Below, in pieces: positions 15,398 to 21,262 of a stretch of 21,262 bases of DNA. Below the pieces are notes generated by a model, which saw nothing but the letters and a program-made list of their open reading frames with translations, did not search any database and was not told where the DNA came from. The stretch comes from Bacillota bacterium (lineage in GTDB: Bacteria; Bacillota; Clostridia; Lachnospirales; Lachnospiraceae). How positions within the stretch are numbered: the stretch's first letter is position 1; the number at the start of each line of letters is the position of its first letter. The stretch is taken from positions 1-21,262 of the forward strand of contig JAEZLZ010000094.1 in the NCBI GenBank assembly GCA_023415055.1. The letters are read 5' to 3'. Both the position numbers and the translations under genes were made by a program.

Positions 15398-16333
15398 ATG
15401 ATCGATATTTTTAGAACAACAGAGGGTGCACTACAACGATTGACAGAAATCACTGAAGGCAGCTGGATTGCTATGACGGATCCTTCTGCAACGGAATTGA
15501 TGGAAATCGCAGAAGCTACAGGAATTGAGGTTGATCATCTCAGAGCACCTTTGGATGAAGAGGAAAGAGCGAGAATTGAAGTGGAGGAGAACTATACTTT
15601 AATTTTAGTTGATATTCCCTCCTTAGAGAAGAGAAATAATAAGGACCGTTATGTTACTATTCCGTTGGGTATCATTGTAGCAAATGATTATCTGATCACG
15701 GTTTGTCTGGAGGAGACTCCGGTATTAAAATGCTTTATTGACGGAAGGGTCAGAGATTTTTATACCTATAAGAAAACCCGCTTTATTCTTCAGATTCTGT
15801 ACCGAAATGCATCCACCTTCTTACAGCATCTGAGAACGATCGACCGGAAGAGTGAGGAGATCGAGCGTAAGCTGCACATCTCAACCCAGAACAGAGAGCT
15901 GATCGATTTATTGGAGCTGGAGAAGAGTCTGGTATACTTTACGACATCCCTTCGTTCCAATGAGGTGGTATTTGAAAAAATGCTAAAGCTTGAGACAATC
16001 AAGCATTATCCGGAGGATGAGGATCTTCTGGAGGATCTGATTATCGAGAATAAACAGGCGATTGAGATGGCAAATATCTATAATGGCATTTTGACCGGAA
16101 TTATGGGAACCTTTGCTTCGATCATCTCGAACAATCAGAACTTAGTAATGAAGCTACTTGCTGCAATCACCATCGTACTTTCGATACCGACCATGATTGC
16201 AAGCTTTTACGGTATGAATTTTGTAAATATTCCGGGCAAGGACAATCCATACGGTTTTTATTTCATCGTATTGGCAGCCTTGATTTTGACAGCGATCATC
16301 GTATTCGTATTCCGGAAGAAGAAAGTTTTCTAA
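15398..16333 (+). CDS. corA: CorA family divalent-metal (Mg2+) transporter
   Basis: This 311-residue protein has the CorA layout: a large N-terminal cytoplasmic domain with long charged helices and two C-terminal transmembrane helices (about 250-271 and 285-305). The family signature GMN is at 272-274 in SFYGMNF, at the mouth of the pentameric pore. It ends in the basic tail FRKKKVF, also usual. It would carry Mg2+, possibly Co2+ or Ni2+, into the cell. AAGGAG lies 6 nt before the ATG, immediately after a 9-bp hairpin. The rhomboid-like gene begins 36 bp downstream, so they are probably cotranscribed. Confidence 0.93.
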   Translation: MIDIFRTTEGALQRLTEITEGSWIAMTDPSATELMEIAEATGIEVDHLRAPLDEEERARIEVEENYTLILVDIPSLEKRNNKDRYVTIPLGIIVANDYLITVCLEETPVLKCFIDGRVRDFYTYKKTRFILQILYRNASTFLQHLRTIDRKSEEIERKLHISTQNRELIDLLELEKSLVYFTTSLRSNEVVFEKMLKLETIKHYPEDEDLLEDLIIENKQAIEMANIYNGILTGIMGTFASIISNNQNLVMKLLAAITIVLSIPTMIASFYGMNFVNIPGKDNPYGFYFIVLAALILTAIIVFVFRKKKVF

Positions 16334-16357
16334 TAAGAAACATCGTAGATGTTATAT

Positions 16358-16362
16358 GGAGG
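16358..16362 (+). promoter_or_regulatory. ribosome binding site that sets the rhomboid-like start
   Basis: GGAGG lies 7 nt before a GTG at 16370. The upstream in-frame ATG at 16349 lacks a ribosome site, and translation from it would read through the GGAGG itself. The GTG start is therefore preferred. Confidence 0.8.
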
Positions 16363-16369
16363 TTTTTTA

Positions 16370-17242
16370 GTGAAATTTTTAAATCGACTTGAACGTAGAT
16401 TTGGCAGGTATGCTATACCTGATCTGATGAAATATATCGTAGGTCTTTTTATTCTTGGTTTGGTTCTCGGCATACTGCCAAACAATGCAATGGCATATTT
16501 GCTGACCTTAGATTTCCCTTCCATTATGAGAGGACAAGTATGGAGAATCATCACTTGGATTATTCCGATCAGTTCTATGCAAGGCATTTTATTAACAGCG
16601 ATATCAGTCTATGTGTATTATATTATCGGCAATGCGTTAGAGAATACCTGGGGAGCATTTCGCTTTAACTTATACTTTTTTACCGGTATTCTTTTCAACC
16701 TTTTATCCTCATTGCTTACCTTCTTAATCACAGGCATGAGTGCACCACCGAGCTTAAGCTTTATCTGCGGAACGATGTTCTTTGCGTTTGCTGCAACCTA
16801 TCCGAATATGGAATTCAGACTATACTTTCTGATTCCGATTAAAGCAAAATATCTGGCCTGGTTACAGGGAGCTATTTATATCTACACGGTATTCCAATAC
16901 ATCATCAGCGGTCATTTCATTTATGTGATTCCGCTTGTCGTATCCTTCGCTAACTTCTTGATCTTTTTCTTCGCTACCAGGAACTATCGACGGATCTCAC
17001 CGAGTGAATATAAACGCAAGGCGCATTATCGCAGACAGATGCATGAAGGCAAGAATAGCGGCAATGTGACCCAATTTCGTGGAAAGAATGTAATTACCAG
17101 ACACAAGTGCGCCGTTTGCGGAAGAACAGAGCTTGATAATGAGCAGCTTGAGTTTCGCTTTTGTTCAAAGTGTGACGGTAATTATGAATATTGTATGGAC
17201 CATCTGTTTACTCACGAGCATGTGAAAAACAACCAAAACTAA
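16370..17242 (+). CDS. rhomboid-like membrane protein with C-terminal zinc-ribbon-like domain (GTG start)
   Basis: This 290-residue protein has about six membrane helices in rhomboid order: the loop motif GQVWRIITW, then GNALENTWGAFRFNLYFF, then the region that should hold the catalytic GxSG. There it reads FICG, with Cys (C133) in place of Ser, and the later helix lacks the catalytic His (PLVVSFANF). It is therefore probably a rhomboid-fold pseudoprotease, closer in logic to iRhom or Derlin proteins than to GlpG. After a basic linker, the cytoplasmic tail has a CxxC...CxxC cluster (C247, C250, C265, C268) plus C275 and several His, likely zinc binding. It directly follows corA. Role unknown; a membrane-protein quality-control or CorA-linked function is speculation. 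Confidence 0.75.
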   Translation: MKFLNRLERRFGRYAIPDLMKYIVGLFILGLVLGILPNNAMAYLLTLDFPSIMRGQVWRIITWIIPISSMQGILLTAISVYVYYIIGNALENTWGAFRFNLYFFTGILFNLLSSLLTFLITGMSAPPSLSFICGTMFFAFAATYPNMEFRLYFLIPIKAKYLAWLQGAIYIYTVFQYIISGHFIYVIPLVVSFANFLIFFFATRNYRRISPSEYKRKAHYRRQMHEGKNSGNVTQFRGKNVITRHKCAVCGRTELDNEQLEFRFCSKCDGNYEYCMDHLFTHEHVKNNQN

Positions 17243-17303
17243 TTTGAATTAAAGTAATTTGGTTTTGAATGGGAATAATCAAAGAATGAAAACGCAAGTA
17301 AGT

Positions 17304-17420
17304 GAATGAATGTAATACCTAAGGGGTGTTGCAAAACAAATAATCTCAAACATTGATGGAATATCCTCTGACCGGAGCCACAATGCGTGTAAATTGAATG
17401 TTTTGCTTCATTCCTTTTTT
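17304..17420 (+). other. structured intergenic element ending in a T-run, possible terminator
   Basis: GAATGAA (17304-17310) pairs with TTCATTC (17407-17413) and GCAAAACA (17331-17338) with TGTTTTGC (17399-17406); the right arms are contiguous and are followed by six T (17415-17420). Inside, CATTG-TGG (17351-17359, one bulge) pairs with CCA-CAATG (17378-17385) and CTC with GAG. The loop is long for a terminator. A weaker AT-rich hairpin overlaps the stop codon of the preceding gene (17231-17264). The rest of the gap 17243-17543 holds only the promoter and hairpins listed separately. Confidence 0.4.
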
Positions 17421-17448
17421 AGTGAAACTCCTTCATTAATAAAATCTC

Positions 17449-17477
17449 TGGAGAATGGATGGAATAACTGTTATAAT
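17449..17477 (+). promoter_or_regulatory. extended -10 promoter for the 474-residue protein gene
   Basis: TGTTATAAT (17469-17477) is an extended -10 with a perfect TATAAT at 17472-17477. The -35, TGGAGA at 17449-17454 with a 17-bp spacer, is weak, as is usual for extended -10 promoters. It lies about 65 bp before the start codon. Confidence 0.65.
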
Positions 17478-17494
17478 AGAGAGCAATAGAAATT

Positions 17495-17522
17495 GATGAG
17501 GCCATATCTCATCGAAAGATAT
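17495..17522 (+). other. two mutually exclusive hairpins in a 5' leader
   Basis: GATGAG (17495-17500) pairs with CTCATC (17508-17513). ATATCT (17504-17509) pairs instead with AGATAT (17517-17522). They share bases and cannot form together. Both lie in the short leader of the 474-residue gene, just ahead of its ribosome site. Confidence 0.35.
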
Positions 17523-17543
17523 AGTATAGGAACAGGATGGTAG

Positions 17544-18968
17544 ATGAACATGAATAAAAAGATTAAAAATTTAAGCCAGGAAATTCGCAGTGGGAAGCAG
17601 CTTCAGGAAAATATTCCGCAGCTTTTAAACTATATGGTGGATTATGATCAGATTTATGCAAGTGTCAAATTAGCTCTACATTATTATGCATTCTATGAAT
17701 CATATCTGGATGAAGAAAATACCTGGAGTAAAGAAGCGAAAGCTTCCATTGACAGAATAAATCATATCATTAAGAACCAGGTACTCGTTAACTGCAGCGG
17801 TTCTACCAGAGAGAAGGCAGTTCATGAAACGGATATTCTTCGTAAGGAAATCAGTAAGAGAATGAACATGCTGACTGCCTATACCGATATCTTTCAGATT
17901 TATGAGTATGTAATCAACCGTTTAGAATACCGCTTCAAGGAAAATACGATGCCTTCGGATGAGGAAGAATTTGCGAAAGAGGTTTTGCGCTATATCTTTG
18001 CAGAGGAAGACAATTATATCATCAATGAAAAAATCAAAGAAATGATTGGGCAATTACCGATCCGTATTACGAAACAGAAATATTTTGACCTGCTAACCGA
18101 TAGTCTTAAATCATACCTCGGGTCTGAGGAGGAAAATCTTGATTCCTATCTCTATATGATTCGCACCTCGGCGATGATTTATCATGAAGAGGGGATGGAA
18201 GAATATTATCCGGAACTGGAGAAGCGAAGAAAGCAACTGGCAGCGGTAGACTATAAGAACATTAATAAGGAAGTGTTTGATCAGTGCGTCGGTACTCTTA
18301 GTGCAGCTACCTTGATGCTTGAGACAGAGACCAGCATATACTTTGGGTTACAGGAGATTACGAACGAAGTTTATACGATGCTGCTCTGCTCCTCCTATGC
18401 AGGTATGATGGAACATGGATATCAGACAGCAGCGGACACGGCGACGAATATCCTGCAAGAAGTCAATGATAGCTTTCTTAATGATCAAAAATCTGAGTTG
18501 GATGATTCTTTCTTGGATAAGTTTGAAGGTATGGAAGGGGTTCAGGAGGAGATGTCTTATGATCTCACCCTGCTTGAGGATGCATTCTATGAGATTACTC
18601 ATAACTATAAAGAGTTGGCAAAGAGTATGATGCTGGAGCCCTTACTAGAGGTTCTCACCCGTTCTGAAAAGCTTTTATCCAACAGCCTCTTTATTGAACT
18701 TGAGGAGGAGAAGCAGGAGATTACTGTTGATGAGGAGTTGCTTGGACAAAAGACAAAGGATCTGGTGGCGGAACTTGAACGCTTGTTCGAGAATCAGGAT
18801 AAGGTGATCACGCGTGCGATTATGGCGAACACCATGAATAAGATGCCGGTATTCTTCCGTGATCATAAAGAGGTTATGGATTATATCCGTTATAGTATCG
18901 AACGTTGCTCAGATAACGCTGAGAAAGCAGCCTGTATCGAGGTAATTAATGCGATAATGTCAGAATAG
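17544..18968 (+). CDS. uncharacterised helical cytoplasmic protein
   Basis: This 474-residue protein is not recognised. It is acidic, rich in Glu, Lys, Leu and Tyr, with no signal peptide, membrane helix, Cys cluster or nucleotide-binding loop. It looks almost entirely alpha-helical, with segments such as LLEDAFYEITHNYKELAKSM that fit helical repeats. The start is one of two near ATGs: AGGA (17534-17537) sits 6 nt from the ATG at 17544 and 12 nt from the one at 17550. It has its own promoter and no close downstream partner; the next gene starts 86 bp later behind another promoter. Long, intact and with ordinary codon use for the window, it is very likely a real gene. Confidence 0.8.
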   Translation: MNMNKKIKNLSQEIRSGKQLQENIPQLLNYMVDYDQIYASVKLALHYYAFYESYLDEENTWSKEAKASIDRINHIIKNQVLVNCSGSTREKAVHETDILRKEISKRMNMLTAYTDIFQIYEYVINRLEYRFKENTMPSDEEEFAKEVLRYIFAEEDNYIINEKIKEMIGQLPIRITKQKYFDLLTDSLKSYLGSEEENLDSYLYMIRTSAMIYHEEGMEEYYPELEKRRKQLAAVDYKNINKEVFDQCVGTLSAATLMLETETSIYFGLQEITNEVYTMLLCSSYAGMMEHGYQTAADTATNILQEVNDSFLNDQKSELDDSFLDKFEGMEGVQEEMSYDLTLLEDAFYEITHNYKELAKSMMLEPLLEVLTRSEKLLSNSLFIELEEEKQEITVDEELLGQKTKDLVAELERLFENQDKVITRAIMANTMNKMPVFFRDHKEVMDYIRYSIERCSDNAEKAACIEVINAIMSE

Positions 18969-18982
18969 GACTGTATTATTAT

Positions 18983-19011
18983 TGGCAATATGTGGTATAC
19001 TTAACATAATA
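18983..19011 (+). promoter_or_regulatory. promoter for the 102-residue protein gene
   Basis: TTGGCA (18983-18988), a 17-bp spacer and CATAAT (19006-19011) each miss the consensus by one base. An overlapping extended -10, TGGTATACT (18994-19002), is an alternative. Either would give a leader of about 40 nt. Confidence 0.6.
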
Positions 19012-19054
19012 ACTGCGGGATATACCTGTCGGATGTGTAAAGGTAAGGGGTTTT

Positions 19055-19363
19055 ATGATTTTATGGAATTCACGGCTTTGGGTCGGTGAAAAAATGAAAA
19101 AGAAGAAGGATAAGGTCATTGCTTCGATCAATAACCGGGAAGCTACCTTTGGTGTATATTGCATCACTTATGCCTCACATCCAAGCAATTTATTTGACAT
19201 TATTGAGGCAAATGAGCTACTCTTTCCGCATTACCAAAAAGCAGAGCTTACCATCGTAGGACTCGCGAGCGGAAAACAGGAGGCAATTGATTTAGTGCAT
19301 GACATGCTGATGGAGGTATATCATAATACCGGAGAGTTTAATGTCCGTACTTATTTTACATAA
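19055..19363 (+). CDS. small uncharacterised protein
   Basis: This 102-residue soluble protein is not recognised. The core reads as alternating strands and helices (FGVYCITYASHPSNLFDIIEANELLF, split here only for description, then ELTIVGLASGKQEAIDLVHDMLMEVY), which suggests a small alpha/beta fold. There is no signal peptide. The ATG at 19055 has AAGGGG 4 nt upstream, which is a little close. A second ATG at 19094 would give an 89-residue form beginning MKKKKDKV and looks more natural as a protein start, but its ribosome site is weaker. It may be cotranscribed with the DUF2953 gene 89 bp downstream. No function can be assigned. Confidence 0.7.
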   Translation: MILWNSRLWVGEKMKKKKDKVIASINNREATFGVYCITYASHPSNLFDIIEANELLFPHYQKAELTIVGLASGKQEAIDLVHDMLMEVYHNTGEFNVRTYFT

Positions 19364-19452
19364 GACAGAGAGATTAGTAGGGGCGGATAATGAAGGTGAA
19401 AATATACGTAAATTCGCAGATTATATGAAGATGGGCGGTCGAGTAAATAAGA

Positions 19453-20640
19453 ATGCTTCCTATAATTCTTTTAATATTAAAAATAATCGGTATACTTCTG
19501 CTCGGTGTGTTGGGTCTGATCTTACTGCTTTTGATTGTTACCCTATTTGTACCTATAAGATATCGGGTAAGATTGGAGCATGGAGAGGAACTGTTCCAAA
19601 TGAAGGGAAGAGTTCATTGGCTGCTGCATCTGCTGCATATCAGTATAACGCATCTTGACGGTATCCTGCATATACAAGCGAGAGTATTCGGCTTTTTGAT
19701 CTATGACAATCTTAAGCCGAAAGAATCGAAGCAGGCGAAGAACAACACAAAGAATAAGATAAAAAAGAAGACAAAGAAAAGGATAAAGAAAAAGACAAAT
19801 AAAAATGGTAAGTCAACTAGCAGGACAAGTAGAAAGACGGATGATAACAAGACCAGACAAAATGCTGGGAACCAAAAAGTAGATAAGGAAGTTGCAATCG
19901 AAAAAAGCATAACCGATAAGCCGGTTATGGAAGAAAAAGCGGTTGTAACTGACAAACCAGGCATAGATGACATGCCTGCAAGCCTTCAGGAACAATCAGA
20001 TCGAGTGGTCACAAATCCCGAAGCTATGCAAACGGACAGGCATTCGTTATTATGGTCAGAAAAATCAATAATTAAAAATGAGATTTCCGGAAACACTAAT
20101 ACAAAAGTGATTCTTTTACAGCCTGAACCTGATCAGAACGAGAAGAAGGAATCATTTTTCCGGAAATTGATGAACCGTATAAGAAATATGAAGGAAAAAA
20201 TCATGTCTGTGGTAAGAAAGAGCAGAGATAAAATAGGACAGATTTTTACAAGTGCTCGTACCTTCAGGAATAAGGGGATTTTAATATTTGGATTTCTTAA
20301 GGATGAGAGAAATAAAGAAGGAATGAAGCTTATCTTTCTCAGCTTAAAAAAGCTGTTAAAGCATGTGCTGCCGCAAAAGATTAGATCAAAGCTGATTTTT
20401 GGCACCGGAGATCCTTGTTCCACAGGGCAGGCATTGGGTGTGATGAGTATCCTGTACAGCTTCTATGGTGACAGGATATCGATTATACCGGATTTTGAAA
20501 GGAATCGATTGGAAGGACAGCATTTTGTCCAGGGAAGAATAAGATTAGTCACGATTCTTATAATAGTAGTTAAGCTTATATTTGATAAACGATTTAAACA
20601 ACTGAAAAACAATTTTAGTATTTTGAAGGAGGCGTTATAA
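19453..20640 (+). CDS. DUF2953 domain membrane protein, YtfI-like
   Basis: This 395-residue protein starts with a long hydrophobic helix (about 2-30), then a region about 35-90 and a C-terminal region about 310-370 (GTGDPCSTGQALGVMSILYS, then DFERNRLEG) that match the DUF2953 family, known from B. subtilis YtfI. Between them lies an insert of roughly 200 residues, very rich in Lys at its start (about 90-125) and otherwise of low complexity. The gene stops exactly where gerW starts, as ytfI precedes ytfJ in Bacillus, so a sporulation role is likely by context. The start ATG has no good ribosome site, and an in-frame stop lies 9 nt upstream, so no earlier start exists. Confidence 0.85.
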   Translation: MLPIILLILKIIGILLLGVLGLILLLLIVTLFVPIRYRVRLEHGEELFQMKGRVHWLLHLLHISITHLDGILHIQARVFGFLIYDNLKPKESKQAKNNTKNKIKKKTKKRIKKKTNKNGKSTSRTSRKTDDNKTRQNAGNQKVDKEVAIEKSITDKPVMEEKAVVTDKPGIDDMPASLQEQSDRVVTNPEAMQTDRHSLLWSEKSIIKNEISGNTNTKVILLQPEPDQNEKKESFFRKLMNRIRNMKEKIMSVVRKSRDKIGQIFTSARTFRNKGILIFGFLKDERNKEGMKLIFLSLKKLLKHVLPQKIRSKLIFGTGDPCSTGQALGVMSILYSFYGDRISIIPDFERNRLEGQHFVQGRIRLVTILIIVVKLIFDKRFKQLKNNFSILKEAL

Positions 20641-21051
20641 ATGGCGGACAACAATTTCAATTCTACAGTGGAATCCTTGTTTAAGGGTATGGACAGCTTT
20701 TTAACAACAAAAACGGTGGTTGGTGACGCTGTGAAATTTGATGATGGAACCATTATTTTACCTTTGGTAGAAGTGAGCTTTGGTGTTGGAGCCGGTGCCT
20801 TTGCCGGGGATGCGAAGAACAATGCGGGTGGTGGTATGGGTGGTAAGATCAGCCCCAGCTCCTTACTTGTGATTCAGAACGGCTCCTCTAAGGTTGTAAA
20901 CATAAAGGATCAGGATAGTATTACAAAGATCATCGATATGGTTCCAGATTTGATTAACAAATTCAGTAAGGGTGGAAAGAAGAAAGAGGAAATGGATGAA
21001 AGAGTGGAAGAGGTACGAAAGAGTCAGACCGAAACCACAATGCATGAGTAG
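20641..21051 (+). CDS. gerW: GerW/YtfJ family sporulation protein
   Basis: This 136-residue protein matches the GerW (YtfJ) family: TKTVVGDAVKFDDGTIILPL near the N terminus, the VSFGVGAGAF segment, a Gly-rich stretch, and SPSSLLVIQNG. In B. subtilis GerW is needed for normal spore germination and is made in the forespore under sigma-F; transfer of that role here is inference. The C-terminal tail is charged. AAGGAGG (20626-20632) lies inside the end of the preceding gene, and the ATG follows its stop codon with no gap, so the pair is one operon. No clear terminator follows in the 150 bp before rpmB. Confidence 0.93.
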   Translation: MADNNFNSTVESLFKGMDSFLTTKTVVGDAVKFDDGTIILPLVEVSFGVGAGAFAGDAKNNAGGGMGGKISPSSLLVIQNGSSKVVNIKDQDSITKIIDMVPDLINKFSKGGKKKEEMDERVEEVRKSQTETTMHE

Positions 21052-21119
21052 GGAAAAGGCATCCTGACCGTATTCTTAGGCTCTTCGACAATATCCTTCG
21101 CTTCTTTCGAAAATTTTGC

Positions 21120-21148
21120 TTGCATTATATTTCATCTTCTGCTAAAAT
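21120..21148 (+). promoter_or_regulatory. candidate promoter for rpmB
   Basis: TTGCAT (21120-21125), a 17-bp spacer and TAAAAT (21143-21148) lie about 55 bp before the rpmB start. The -35 matches only in its first three bases. A second candidate is TATAAT at 21176-21181 with TTGTTT at 21153-21158, but it would leave almost no leader before the ribosome site. Confidence 0.4.
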
Positions 21149-21203
21149 TAATTTGTTTGTAGGGCCAATTGGGTCTATAATTAAACCTAAGGAGGTGCTT
21201 TCG

Positions 21204-21262
21204 GTGGCTAAATGTTCAATATGTGATAAAGGTGCTCACTTTGGAATCGCTGTGAGTCATTC
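21204..21262 (+). CDS. rpmB: 50S ribosomal protein L28 (partial, N terminus)
   Basis: The last 59 bases encode MAKCSICDKGAHFGIAVSH from a GTG start, the conserved N terminus of L28, a component of the large ribosomal subunit. C4 and C7 form the CxxC half of the zinc-binding type of L28. AAGGAGGT (21189-21196) lies 7 nt upstream. The gene runs off the window end. Confidence 0.93.
   Translation, partial: MAKCSICDKGAHFGIAVSH

Noticed and set aside
15214..15453. Minus-strand open frame of 79 codons across the corA leader
   Set aside because: It overlaps the corA start, ribosome site and leader hairpin, has no ribosome site of its own that I can see, and its sequence resembles no protein family.
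16349..16369. ATG start for the rhomboid-like protein
   Set aside because: Its first codons are the ribosome site of the GTG start at 16370, and no site precedes the ATG.
19341..19658. Plus-strand open frame of 105 codons with GGAGAG before its ATG
   Set aside because: Most of it overlaps the DUF2953 gene in another frame and its composition is not protein-like. The GGAGAG lies inside the coding end of the preceding gene and is probably coincidence.

Overview
The window is chromosomal DNA of a low-GC, anaerobic Clostridia-type Firmicute. Gene content and style (CorA/rhomboid-like pair, ytfI/ytfJ-type sporulation pair next to rpmB, giant 2-hydroxyacyl-CoA dehydratase activase, AAGGAGG ribosome sites, TTGACA/TATAAT promoters) fit Lachnospiraceae best; the family assignment is inference. 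No mobile element, CRISPR array, tRNA or phage gene was seen. Most of the window is ordinary housekeeping and accessory chromosome, and I found no clear new defence or mobile system. The most interesting signals are structured non-coding regions and several uncharacterised membrane or cytoplasmic proteins.

Layout. 1-89 is the 3' end of a 23S rRNA, closed by a terminator near 216-242 with no 5S gene between. A consensus promoter then drives a calcineurin-like phosphoesterase (356-1255) and a GNAT acetyltransferase (1286-1795), followed by a small DUF4177 protein. A second good promoter precedes a stand-alone CheW-like protein (2239-2718), which is followed by a 710-residue zinc-ribbon/acidic/Lys-rich single-pass membrane protein (2810-4942). 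Next come hisH and hisF, uracil-DNA glycosylase, and an APC amino-acid permease, all on the plus strand.

From 9019 to 14406 the strand switches. A 1409-residue double-ATPase dehydratase activator has its own promoter, and a CPBP-family membrane protease lies downstream of it. The convergent junction with the permease (8842-9018) holds a hairpin whose loop can pair with a downstream segment, a possible pseudoknot.

From 14660 the plus strand resumes: a two-LysM protein with a strong terminator; then a perfect direct repeat, a full-consensus promoter and a roughly 200-nt leader before corA. corA is followed by a rhomboid-like protein that lacks the serine/histidine dyad and ends in a Cys-rich zinc-ribbon-like domain. 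A structured 300-bp gap leads to a 474-residue protein and a 102-residue protein, neither recognised. The window ends with a DUF2953 (YtfI-like) protein, GerW/YtfJ and the first codons of rpmB (L28).

Likely functional units: phosphoesterase plus acetyltransferase; hisH plus hisF (glutaminase and cyclase of imidazole-glycerol-phosphate synthase); corA plus rhomboid-like protein; DUF2953 plus gerW, which abut with no gap. Several annotated starts are moved downstream of the longest open frame because a ribosome site lies inside it (ung, permease, LysM, rhomboid-like). All structure predictions were made by eye.
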